Under the pieces are notes generated by a model. That model did not search any database. It saw nothing but the letters and a program-made list of their open reading frames with translations, and had not been told where the DNA came from. A stretch of DNA of 58,161 nucleotides from positions 1-58,161 of the forward strand of contig NZ_BIMB01000045.1 of the NCBI RefSeq assembly GCF_004000865.1, in the 5' to 3' direction. The stretch is from Paenibacillus elgii NBRC 100335. Its GTDB lineage: Bacteria > Bacillota > Bacilli > Paenibacillales > NBRC-103111. The position numbers were made by a program, and so were the translations under genes. Each line of letters starts with the position of its first letter. The first letter of the stretch is position 1. This document shows positions 16,087 through 25,553 of this stretch, one piece after another.

Positions 16087-16566
16087 TCAAGGGGTGGTAA
16101 GGACCAGTTCCATCAGCGGGAGCTTTCGGTCCGGGAAAACGGTGGATTCGATTTCGCCGATTCGTACGGCGCTCATTTTGATGTAAAAAGCTTCCGCATG
16201 CGGATCGCTGTGAATGCGGATGCGCGGGAGGCGAAGCTCGTCGGCGGTAGCGAGCATATGGCTCCACAGCCGTTGGCCGTACCCGCGGCCGATGTATTCG
16301 GGGGAGATAAACAGGCTGTCCAGCTCCGCCACCGAATCGGACGAACCGCCCGAACCCGGGGGCCGCAGGCTGTAAAAGCCGGCGATTTCACCGCCGTCCG
16401 TCTCAAGCAGGTAGACGGCCGACGAACGGATATGCTCGGGGCGCAGCGTCAGGTCTTCGCGGCAGGCTTCCATAAACTGCGGATCATAGCCCCAATAAGC
16501 TTTCGAGCGAAATGACAGCTCACTGAGCGGAATCGCGTCATGAGCCGTAGCGCGGCGTATCGTCAT
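16087..16566 (-). CDS. GNAT-family N-acetyltransferase
   Basis: This 159-residue protein has the GNAT fold: MTIRRATAHDAIPLSEL, the AELDSLFISPEYIGRGYGQRLW segment carrying the acetyl-CoA site (GRGYGQ), and IRIHSDPHAEAFYIKMSA. The substrate cannot be told. It starts the minus-strand cluster, 32 bases ahead of the response regulator, which suggests a link to the same stress. ATG at 16566 lies about ten bases after AGGAGG. Confidence 0.87.
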   Translation of the reverse strand: MTIRRATAHDAIPLSELSFRSKAYWGYDPQFMEACREDLTLRPEHIRSSAVYLLETDGGEIAGFYSLRPPGSGGSSDSVAELDSLFISPEYIGRGYGQRLWSHMLATADELRLPRIRIHSDPHAEAFYIKMSAVRIGEIESTVFPDRKLPLMELVLTTP

Positions 16567-16722
16567 ACTCGGAATACCTCCTATTGGACATGTGTTTTTT
16601 CCTAGATATACACCCATTTTCCTTCGACCGGTCTACCTACCCATACGCGGTAGGGCGGACCGACATACGCTGATGTATAAGACAAGTCGGATTCATTTCT
16701 CAGCGAAGGAAGGGATCGACAA

Positions 16723-17247
16723 ATGAACAATAAAAAGCGTAATGCCGCTCCCAAAAGAGCCTCGGCCCGTACAGTCAAATCGGCAAAGCGAGGCGCTGCC
16801 TGCCGGCTGCGTCCGTTACATCCCGCTCCCCATATGAATACGGCACAGGTGCAGGGGCTGTTCAGCCCGTTCGGCATCGGCGGAGGCTTGGGCGGCTTCT
16901 CCAGTATTGGCCGCACTGTCAGCGGCGTACCCGGCGGAGCCGTAGGTACGGCGGAGGTGGCCAAAGGCGCAGGTGGCGGCGGGGGCTTCCTCTCGTTTTT
17001 TAATTCGATCGGAGGTCTCGACGGCATCATTTCCACGATAGGCAAGGTACAGAAAGTGTTCACCATCGTAAAGCAGGTCGGCCCGATCTTCAAGCTGTTC
17101 AGCAGCTTCGGGGGCTTGGGCGGTTTGTTCGGAGGCGGAGCGAAGGTCAAGAGCCTTCAGCTTCCTGCCAAGTCCGTACGCACGACCCGTTCCCGGGCGC
17201 TTGCGAAGTCTCCGCGAACCGCGGGACTAAAGCGGACTGCAAGATAA
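16723..17247 (+). CDS. Gly-rich, basic-ended small protein, VrrA/YqfQ-like
   Basis: The 174-residue protein has Lys/Arg-rich ends, a Gly-rich middle (GIGGGLGGFSSIG; GAGGGGGFLSFF) and a hydrophobic segment (STIGKVQKVFTIVKQVGPIFKLFSSFGGLGGLF). The QKV..VGP pattern after a Gly-rich stretch recalls the VrrA/YqfQ proteins of spore-formers, but the match is by memory and partial. A spore or surface role is possible; no catalytic motif is visible. It is a single gene between divergent and convergent neighbours and ends in a strong terminator. Confidence 0.65.
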   Translation: MNNKKRNAAPKRASARTVKSAKRGAACRLRPLHPAPHMNTAQVQGLFSPFGIGGGLGGFSSIGRTVSGVPGGAVGTAEVAKGAGGGGGFLSFFNSIGGLDGIISTIGKVQKVFTIVKQVGPIFKLFSSFGGLGGLFGGGAKVKSLQLPAKSVRTTRSRALAKSPRTAGLKRTAR

Positions 17248-17280
17248 GCGCGGCCTAGCGGCCAGCGGCCGTCAAAGCAC

Positions 17281-17334
17281 AAATATCCGGCTCAAATTCC
17301 TCGGCCCTCGGGGAATTTGCCGGATATTTTTTTG
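17281..17334. terminator. Long bidirectional terminator
   Basis: AAATATCCGGC pairs with GCCGGATATTT and the inner AAATTCC pairs with GGAATTT. A run of T follows on the plus strand. It separates the Gly-rich gene from hisJ, which converges on it. Confidence 0.85.
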
Positions 17335-17342
17335 CCCTTGCT

Positions 17343-18149
17343 CTATAAAGGGACGACCTGCTTTTGTTTTTCCTTGTAGTACACCCATTCGCGGAATCCG
17401 ATTTCCTTCAGCCTTGCCGCCACTTCTTCCCAGTCGTCGCCAACCCGGGAAGGGACGTGCGCGTCCGAGCCGAACGAAACCTGGACGCCGAAATGAAGCG
17501 CCCGTTCCAAAATCTCGTCGATCGGGTACCAGCCGCCACAATCCTTCGTTTTGCCGGAGGTATTAATCTCGATAGCAATGTCGTACTTCGCGATGGTTTG
17601 CAGCGTGCGGTCTACCGCGTCGGTCTGAATATCGGAGAAGGCCGGGTAGAAGCCGCGCATCGCGTCGATGTGGCCGAGAATCTGGAACATGCCGCTGCGT
17701 GCGGACTGCTCGATCAGATCGTAGTACAGCTCCTTTTGCTCCACCTTCTGACGGTCCGTCAGTCCGTTCCACCGCTTCCGGTTGAAGATGCTCACGCCGC
17801 CTGACAAATGCACCGACCCGATGATATAGTCGAACGGGTATTGCTCGTACACTTTACGGTATACGTCCGCCACCTCGGGGAAGAAGTCCGACTCGACGCC
17901 CAGCAGGACATCGATACGTCCGCGGTACTCCTCCTTCAGCTTCAACACTTCCTCCACGTAACGGGCAAACTCGCTCTTCGCCATCGCGATGCCGGGCTGC
18001 TCCCGGTCCACGCTGCTTGCAAAGTACGGCGAGTGATCGGAAATTCCGATGACTTGCAGGCCGTTCTTGATCCCGGCTTCAATATAATCGCGGATCGTTC
18101 CGGTCGCGTGACCGCACCGTTCGTGATGCGTATGCAAATCGAATTTCAT
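17343..18149 (-). CDS. hisJ: Histidinol-phosphatase, PHP family
   Basis: This 268-residue PHP-domain enzyme would hydrolyse histidinol phosphate in histidine biosynthesis. Metal-binding motifs are visible: DLHTHHERCGH at the N-terminus, GISDHSPY, GVESDFFPE, IIGSVHL, ILGHIDAMR, EINTSG and FGSDAHVPS. The length equals that of B. subtilis HisJ. It stands apart from other his genes. PHP enzymes of this group can act on other phosphate esters, but the motif set fits HisJ well. Confidence 0.88.
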   Translation of the reverse strand: MKFDLHTHHERCGHATGTIRDYIEAGIKNGLQVIGISDHSPYFASSVDREQPGIAMAKSEFARYVEEVLKLKEEYRGRIDVLLGVESDFFPEVADVYRKVYEQYPFDYIIGSVHLSGGVSIFNRKRWNGLTDRQKVEQKELYYDLIEQSARSGMFQILGHIDAMRGFYPAFSDIQTDAVDRTLQTIAKYDIAIEINTSGKTKDCGGWYPIDEILERALHFGVQVSFGSDAHVPSRVGDDWEEVAARLKEIGFREWVYYKEKQKQVVPL

Positions 18150-18158
18150 GGCGTTCCC

Positions 18159-19061
18159 TCACTCCGAACCTATGAATTGAGTTTCCTGCATGCCCTTCAA
18201 ATCCTGCAGAAACTGATGCAGCGCCGAGCTCAGATAGCGGCCCGACTTGTACACCACCCCGACCGGGTGGCTGATCTCGAGCTCGTTCACCTTGATCATC
18301 TTGAGCGTCCCGAGGCGCAGCTCGCTTTGGATCGACAGCTTCGAGATGATCGCCGCGCCGAGATTCAGCTCCACCATCCGTTTCACTTCTTCGCTGCTGG
18401 ACAACTCCATCACGACCTGCGGAGTGATGTACAGCTGCTTCAAAATTTGATCCACGAACCTCCGTCCGGCCGTTTCCGGAGACAGCATGATCAGCGGCAG
18501 CTCGTGAAGCCGCTCGATCGGCACATGTGCGAAACGTGCAAGCGGATGATCGGGAGAGACGACCAGCTCGAACGTATCGTAATAAAGCACGGAGCTTTCG
18601 AGCGCGGGATGCTTGTCGAACAGGTAGGTGATGCCGATATCGATCGTTCCGTTCTCGACGCTGTGCATAATTTGCGAGGTGGTCATCGAATGGATGGTCG
18701 TTTTGATCAAAGGGAACTGGTTCTGAAAATAAGACAGCACCCTTGGCAAAATTTGGATCGCGATCGAAGTTGTCGTTCCCAGATGAATATGTCCTTGCGG
18801 CGTTTGGTTCAAATCCGAAAGCCGCTGCTTCAAATCTTCGACCGTCTGTAAAATAATCTCCGCATGTTCAAGAAAGACTTGGCCGCTGTCGGTTAGCGTA
18901 ACCGGCTGGTTGCGGTCGATTAGCACCGTTTTGAATTCGTCTTCCAGACTTTTAATTTGCGCCGAGACGGCCGGCTGGGTCAGATTCAGAATTTCGCCCG
19001 CTTTGCGAAAGCTCATGGTCTTGGATATCGTAATGAGCGTTTCCAACTGATTGAGATTCAC
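18159..19061 (-). CDS. LysR-family transcriptional regulator
   Basis: This 300-residue LTTR has an N-terminal winged helix (NLNQLETLITISKTMSFRKAGEILNLTQPAVSAQIKSLE) and a two-lobed effector domain. GTG at 19061 is chosen because GGAGG lies six bases upstream and the protein then begins at the conserved position. Regulators of this class bind a small co-inducer and often control a divergent gene. The divergent neighbour here is the 14-TM MFS pump, though a PadR regulator is the likelier controller of that pump. Confidence 0.88.
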   Translation of the reverse strand: MNLNQLETLITISKTMSFRKAGEILNLTQPAVSAQIKSLEDEFKTVLIDRNQPVTLTDSGQVFLEHAEIILQTVEDLKQRLSDLNQTPQGHIHLGTTTSIAIQILPRVLSYFQNQFPLIKTTIHSMTTSQIMHSVENGTIDIGITYLFDKHPALESSVLYYDTFELVVSPDHPLARFAHVPIERLHELPLIMLSPETAGRRFVDQILKQLYITPQVVMELSSSEEVKRMVELNLGAAIISKLSIQSELRLGTLKMIKVNELEISHPVGVVYKSGRYLSSALHQFLQDLKGMQETQFIGSE

Positions 19062-19227
19062 ATCGTTCCTCCTCACCGGGGCGCGAACGCTTTCAATAGC
19101 ATTCTCAAAATAAGCAAATTTTATCATTTATTGATTAAGTATAAATACAATTTCTTGACTTACTCCATTATATGATACTTGAAAGATTAGGGCAAACTAC
19201 GTCCGGAGAAAAAAATCACACTTGCTC

Positions 19228-19271
19228 TTGTCACCTACTCAAATTTGAGTATAATTTAGTTTAGCGCTAAA
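19228..19271 (+). promoter_or_regulatory. MFS promoter with a perfect palindrome between -35 and -10
   Basis: TTGTCA (19228-19233), a 16-base spacer and TATAAT (19250-19255). The spacer is filled by the perfect 16-bp palindrome TACTCAAATTTGAGTA (19236-19251). A second palindrome, TTTAGCGCTAAA, lies at 19260-19271 at the expected transcription start. Both are good repressor sites; the PadR protein encoded downstream is the first candidate. Confidence 0.65.
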
Positions 19272-19286
19272 AATACACTCAGGTAA

Positions 19287-20861
<1,575 letters not shown>

Positions 20862-20876
20862 GGCAGGTGAATACGG

Positions 20877-21437
20877 TTGTCCATGAAGCTTGTCATTTTG
20901 GGTCTGCTCATGGAAGGAGACAGCCACCCCTACGAGTTGCGGCATAAAATGAAGGAGCGGGCGATGCTCCATTACATTAAAATGCAGGAAGGCTCGCTGT
21001 ACTACGCCATCGATACGCTGAATAAAGAGGGATATATCGAGGCGCTGGAGATCGTGAAGGAGAGCGGCCGTCCCGACCGCACCGTCTACCGGATTACGGA
21101 AGAAGGCAGGCAGCTGTTTCATCGCCTGCTGCTGGAGCAGTTTGAAAGCCGCGCCCCTGTCTTCCACCCGATATACGCGGCGCTGGTGTTCGCCTTTCAT
21201 GGGGATGCGCAGCAGATTCATGCCATCATTACGCAAAAGATGGAAGAGCAGCGCCGCATCGTAGCCTTGCTGCATGACATCTACGAGGAGCATATCCCTA
21301 CCGTGCCCCGCAGCGTGCTGCATATGATGAAAGGTCGATGGGAGCACGCCGTTACGGAGCTGCGCTGGCTGGAACGGCTTGCTGCCGATGCCGCGGCAGG
21401 GAAACTGTACGAATTCGGCAAGCCGCTAGAGGAGTAG
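20877..21437 (+). CDS. PadR-family transcriptional regulator
   Basis: This 186-residue protein has an N-terminal PadR winged helix (KLVILGLLMEGDSHPYELRHKMKERAM; YIKMQEGSLYYAIDTLNKEGYIEA; GRPDRTVYRITEEGRQLF) and a C-terminal helical Vir-type dimerisation domain (PadR-s2). PadR proteins repress efflux or phenolic-acid genes and are released by the compound. Start is TTG at 20877 or ATG at 20883; GGCAGGTGA upstream fits both. Co-transcription with the pump suggests it represses the pump and itself. Confidence 0.87.
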   Translation: MSMKLVILGLLMEGDSHPYELRHKMKERAMLHYIKMQEGSLYYAIDTLNKEGYIEALEIVKESGRPDRTVYRITEEGRQLFHRLLLEQFESRAPVFHPIYAALVFAFHGDAQQIHAIITQKMEEQRRIVALLHDIYEEHIPTVPRSVLHMMKGRWEHAVTELRWLERLAADAAAGKLYEFGKPLEE

Positions 21438-21463
21438 GGGCCGGATAAATTTTGAAAAGAAGG

Positions 21464-21725
21464 ACGGGCCCGAAAGGGTCCGTTCAGAGCGTTGAGAAAA
21501 TAGGTTTTTACAAAAATAGAGATGCAGACGGAGGCGGGGTATCCACTGAAGAAGCGATAGCGGCCGCCTTTGTCTTCGGGAAATGTCCGCTAACAAGCGG
21601 CTTCCAATCCAATTTCCTGAGGACAAGAGTGGTCGGAAGTGGATACCCTGCCCCCTCGTAACCTCTATTATCTCAATTGACCACTTTCTCAACAAACTCG
21701 ACGGGCCCGAAAGGGCCCGTTTTTT
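21464..21725 (+). repeat. Structured repeat element, copy A, bracketed by duplicate terminator hairpins
   Basis: The core (21492-21692, 201 bp) begins TTGAGAAA and ends TTTCTCAA. Inside it are nested stems: GGGTATCCACT (21537-21547) with AGTGGATACCC (21638-21648), GTCTTCGGGAAAT with ATTTCCTGAGGAC, and a CCGCT/AGCGG hairpin. A reverse-oriented homologue lies at 48591-48885. The core is flanked at equal distance (8 bases) by two nearly identical hairpins, 21464-21483 and 21701-21720, the right one followed by TTTTTT. The hairpin sequence differs completely in the other copy. I see no protein-coding frame. It could be a fold-back mobile repeat or a non-coding RNA. Confidence 0.75.
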
Positions 21726-21726
21726 T
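21701..21726 (+). terminator. Terminator right of repeat copy A
   Basis: ACGGGCCC-GAAA-GGGCCCGT followed by TTTTTT. The left twin at 21464-21483 has the same sequence with one change and no T-run. Confidence 0.85.
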
Positions 21727-21835
21727 CGATCAATAATATTTGTCAATATCCGGCAAGTAATAGATCAATAAAGGAAATGGAAAAATCGCAGTTTTGAAGG
21801 TATGATGATGTTAATATATGGTTATTGGTCCAAGG

Positions 21836-21893
21836 GACGACACCTTTCCGTTCAGTTCAAGTTTCTGAAAACTAAGGTTGCCGTCTCTTTTTT
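21836..21893 (+). terminator. Terminator-like hairpin ahead of the secreted GSDH gene
   Basis: GACGACACCTT (21836-21846) pairs imperfectly with AAGGTTGCCGTC (21874-21885), with an inner TTCAG/CTGAA stem, followed by a T-run to 21893. A possible promoter (TTGAAG, 17 bases, TATGGT) lies just upstream, so this may be an attenuator rather than the end of the preceding unit. Confidence 0.5.
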
Positions 21894-22003
21894 CGTTATA
21901 GGGTAAAAAAGCAGGCGATGGTGCTTATGAAGGGAGGTGGGGGAAACCGGAGGCTGCGGCTTATATGCCTTATTTTTGCAAAATTCATGGAAGGGAGCAT
22001 GAT

Positions 22004-25000
22004 TTGAGGATGAAGGTCAAAGCGGCAAAAGCATTAGGAATTTCCGTGCTGCTCGCGCTCCAGCTCCTGGTGCCCGCTCAAGGGTTCGGGCAGGAGGCGC
22101 GGCAAGGCAGCCTAGAAACGGGGAATTCGAACGTTCCGGCATCGACTACCTCTGCCGTCTACGGCAGCGGAAGCATCGGAACGCTGGCAGCCGTCCCCAG
22201 CCCGTGGTCGAACAAGGATATCGGCTCCCCGGCTCTGGCGGGCAGCGCAGACTTCAACCCCGGTACGGGCGTGTATACGGTGAAGGGAGCGGGCAAGGAC
22301 ATCTGGGGCACCTCCGACCAATTCCATTATGTGTATCAGCCGTTAACCGGCAGCGGCGCGATCATCGCGCAAGTGACGGGGCAAGGCAATACCGACGACT
22401 TTGCGAAGGCGGGCCTGATGATCCGCGAGACGCTCGATGCGAACGCCAAGCACGTCGATATCGCCGCGGTTCCGTCCGGCATGTATACGTTCCAGTACCG
22501 GAACGATGTGGGCGGGGCGACAACCAGCGTGAAGGCGAATTCAACGAGCCCGTCGTGGTTAAAGCTTGAGCGTGACGGCAATACGTTCAAAGGCTCTTAT
22601 TCCACGGACGGATCGATTTGGACGGAAGTAAGCCAGACGAGCGTAACGATGGGAAGCAGCGTTTATGTCGGCTTAGCTGTTTCGAGCCATAACGTTTCGA
22701 AGCTGAACACCGCCACCTTTACCAACGTAAGCCTTGGCGGATCGGATACGACGGCGCCTTCCGTACCGACGGGCTTGACTTCACCGGGCCAAACCGAGAC
22801 GACCGTCGATCTGTCATGGAGCGCTTCGACGGACAATGTCGGGGTTACGGGCTACGATGTGTTCCAGGACGGGACCTTGATCGGAAGCCCGCTCAGTACT
22901 TCGTATTCCGTCGTAGGACTGACGCCAGGCACGGCGTACAGCTTTACGGTCAAGGCGAAGGATGCCGCCGGCAACTCGTCGGCCGCCAGCAGCCAGCTCA
23001 GCGTAACGACCAAGGCCGATACGACGGCTCCGACCGAGCCGACGAACGTGACCGCGGCCGGCAAGACGGACACGACCGTGACGTTGACCTGGACCGCTTC
23101 AACGGATAACGTCGGCGTGACCGCTTACGACATCTACCGCGACGGGACACTCGTTCAGGCCGGTGTCACCGAAACGTCGTACACGGTGACGGGGCTGACC
23201 GCAAGCACGGCGTACAGCTTTACGGTCAAGGCCAAGGATGCCGCCGGCAACCAATCGGCCGCCAGCCAGCCGCTATCGGTCACGACGAACGCTCCGGGAC
23301 CGGGTGAAGTTCCGGCTCCGTGGCAGTCGAAGGACATCGGTTCCCCGGCCGTAGCCGGCAGCGCTCTGTACGATGCGAATACAGATGTGTTCACCGTATC
23401 CGGCGCAGGCAAAGATATTTGGAGCACGTCGGACCAATTCCGCTATGTGTATCGGCCTTGGAACGGGGACGGGACGATCGTTGCTCTGATCACCTCCCAA
23501 ACGAATACCGACGGCTGGGCGAAAGCGGGAATCATGATCCGCGAGAACCTGAATGCCGACGCGAAGCATGCCGACCTGCTCCTCTCCCCATCCAACGGCT
23601 TCACGTTCCAGTACCGGACCGCGGCTGGAGGATCGACGGAATCAGTCAAGCAAGCGTCTTCAAGCCCTGCCTGGGTGAAGCTGCAGCGGACCGGCAACGT
23701 GATCAAAGGCTTTGTCTCGAACAACGGCATGAACTGGGGAGACATCGGCAGCGTAACGGTCGCCATGGGCGCGAATGTATACTTCGGTCTGGCGGTCACC
23801 AGCCATGACGTGAATGCGGCCAGTACGGCGACGATAAGCAAAGTGACCGTCAACGCGTCAGGGGACGTCTACCCGCCGACGGCTCCGACCAATGTGGCGG
23901 TGGATAGCAAAACGGACACCAGCGTAAGCCTGTCGTGGCTTGCCTCGGTGGATGATATCGGCGTCACCGGATACGATGTTTACCGGGACGGCCAGCTTGC
24001 CGGCAGCACAACAACGGAAACCTCCTTTAAGGTGACGGGTCTCAAGGCGAACACGACGTACAGCTTTACCGTAAAAGCGAAAGATGCGGCTGGACACGTA
24101 TCGGAACCCAGCACACCGCTTAGCGTGACGACGGCGGCGCAGCCGGATACGCAAAGCCCGACGGCTCCCTCCAATCTGAGCAGTCCGGCCAAAACCTCCT
24201 CCTCCGTTTCCTTGGCCTGGACGGCGTCGACGGATAATGTGGGCGTGTTCAAATACGACGTATACAAGGACGGGAAATTAGCGGACAGCACGACCGGCAC
24301 GACCTTTACCGTCAGCGGGCTTACGGCGAATACGACGTACAGCTTTACCGTAAAAGCGAGAGATTTGGCGGGCAACGTATCGGCCGCCAGCAATACGCTT
24401 TCCGTGAAGACTTCATCAACTTCTACCGACCCGTATACGCTGCAAGTCGTAGCAGATAATCTGGAAGTTCCGTGGGCTTTGGCGTTTGCTCCGGACGGAC
24501 GGATCTTCTTCACCGAACGCAACAGCGGCCGCGTCCGCGTAGTCGTCAACGGCCAAGTGCGCAGCACGCCGGTCATTACGCTCGGAGCGCCGTTCTACTA
24601 TCAGCCAAAAAGCGAAGGCGGGCTGTTGGGGATTGCGCTCGATCCGAATTTTGAGACCAACCATTACATGTACTTGTACCATACTTACAAGGATTCCAAT
24701 AATACGGTGAAAAACCGTTTGGTCCGCCTGATCGAGAAAAACAACACGGCTACCCTCGACAAAGTGCTGCTCGACAAGCTGCCCGGCGCGGTCTATCACA
24801 ACGGCGGACGGCTCAAGGTCGGCCCGGATAACAAGCTGTACTTCAGCAACGGCAACTACGGCAAAACGGACGATACGCTAACCTACCTGGGCGGGAAAAT
24901 TTTCCGTTTGAATCTGGACGGCACGATTCCGAGCGACAACCCGTTCGGCGCCAGCTCGCCGGTGTATACGAGAGGCCACCGCAACCCGCAAGGACTTGCC

Positions 25001-25450
25001 TGGCAGCCGGGAACGAACCGTCTGTTCTCCTCGGAGCACGGCGAAGCCGCCAAGGACGAAATCAACCTGATCGTGCCCGGAGCCAATTACGGATGGCCAG
25101 AATACGAAGGAGACAACCAGAACAAACCGGGAATCACGCCACCTCTTATTCACAGCGGCAATGCAAGATGGGCCCCGTCAGGCATCACGTTCGTCTCCGA
25201 CGGACCGTGGAAAGGTGATCTGCTCGTGTCCAACCTCGCCGGCAAGCAGATCATTCGCATGCAGGTAAAAGAGCAGAACGGCCAACCGGTGATCGGCAAC
25301 CTGAGCTACCTGTATAAAAATACCTATGGCCGTATCCGCGAGATCATTGAAGCGCCGGACCGTTCACTCTACTTGATTACAAGCAACAACGGCGACAAGA
25401 ACGGCGACGGCACTCCGGATAAATTGATAAGACTCATACCGAATTTTTAA
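22004..25450 (+). CDS. Secreted multidomain protein: two DUF1349-like modules, four FN3 domains, GSDH-type beta-propeller
   Basis: About 1148 residues with a signal peptide (ISVLLALQLLVPAQGFG). Order: a laminin-G/DUF1349-like module at about 60-245 (PWSNKDIGSPALAGSADF... FAKAGLMIRETLD), two FN3 domains (each with LSWSASTDNVGVTGYDVFQDG-type cores), a second DUF1349-like module at 445-625, two more FN3 domains, and from about 820 a glucose/sorbosone dehydrogenase-like propeller (VPWALAFAPDGRIFFTERNSGRVRV; GGLLGIALDPNF; HNGGRLKVGPDNKLYFSNGN; RGHRNPQGLAW; EHGEAAKDEINLI). The GSDH fold binds PQQ in known enzymes; cofactor use here is inferred. FN3 and DUF1349 modules suggest polysaccharide binding. 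The start is TTG at 22004 (six bases after GGGAG); ATG at 22010 is an alternative. Confidence 0.85.
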   Translation: MRMKVKAAKALGISVLLALQLLVPAQGFGQEARQGSLETGNSNVPASTTSAVYGSGSIGTLAAVPSPWSNKDIGSPALAGSADFNPGTGVYTVKGAGKDIWGTSDQFHYVYQPLTGSGAIIAQVTGQGNTDDFAKAGLMIRETLDANAKHVDIAAVPSGMYTFQYRNDVGGATTSVKANSTSPSWLKLERDGNTFKGSYSTDGSIWTEVSQTSVTMGSSVYVGLAVSSHNVSKLNTATFTNVSLGGSDTTAPSVPTGLTSPGQTETTVDLSWSASTDNVGVTGYDVFQDGTLIGSPLSTSYSVVGLTPGTAYSFTVKAKDAAGNSSAASSQLSVTTKADTTAPTEPTNVTAAGKTDTTVTLTWTASTDNVGVTAYDIYRDGTLVQAGVTETSYTVTGLTASTAYSFTVKAKDAAGNQSAASQPLSVTTNAPGPGEVPAPWQSKDIGSPAVAGSALYDANTDVFTVSGAGKDIWSTSDQFRYVYRPWNGDGTIVALITSQTNTDGWAKAGIMIRENLNADAKHADLLLSPSNGFTFQYRTAAGGSTESVKQASSSPAWVKLQRTGNVIKGFVSNNGMNWGDIGSVTVAMGANVYFGLAVTSHDVNAASTATISKVTVNASGDVYPPTAPTNVAVDSKTDTSVSLSWLASVDDIGVTGYDVYRDGQLAGSTTTETSFKVTGLKANTTYSFTVKAKDAAGHVSEPSTPLSVTTAAQPDTQSPTAPSNLSSPAKTSSSVSLAWTASTDNVGVFKYDVYKDGKLADSTTGTTFTVSGLTANTTYSFTVKARDLAGNVSAASNTLSVKTSSTSTDPYTLQVVADNLEVPWALAFAPDGRIFFTERNSGRVRVVVNGQVRSTPVITLGAPFYYQPKSEGGLLGIALDPNFETNHYMYLYHTYKDSNNTVKNRLVRLIEKNNTATLDKVLLDKLPGAVYHNGGRLKVGPDNKLYFSNGNYGKTDDTLTYLGGKIFRLNLDGTIPSDNPFGASSPVYTRGHRNPQGLAWQPGTNRLFSSEHGEAAKDEINLIVPGANYGWPEYEGDNQNKPGITPPLIHSGNARWAPSGITFVSDGPWKGDLLVSNLAGKQIIRMQVKEQNGQPVIGNLSYLYKNTYGRIREIIEAPDRSLYLITSNNGDKNGDGTPDKLIRLIPNF

Positions 25451-25467
25451 GTGAAAAAATCATAAAG

Positions 25468-25544
25468 AGGACCGCTCCGATGATCTTGCCTCCAATGATG
25501 TTAGGCTGTGTCTAACCATTGGGGGCGGCTCACCGGGCGGTCCT
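25468..25544. other. Nested three-tier hairpin between convergent genes
   Basis: Three stems lie inside one another: AGGACCGC (25468-25475) with GCGGTCCT (25537-25544), GCCTCCAATG (25488-25497) with CATTGGGGGC (25517-25526), and GTTAG (25500-25504) with CTAAC (25512-25516). T-runs on both sides are weak. It probably terminates both the GSDH gene and the MarR gene. Confidence 0.55.
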
Positions 25545-25553
25545 TCTATAGTT

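Noticed and set aside
21452..21771. Short open frames inside repeat copy A
   Set aside because: They span the hairpins, are not kept in copy B, and lack ribosome sites.
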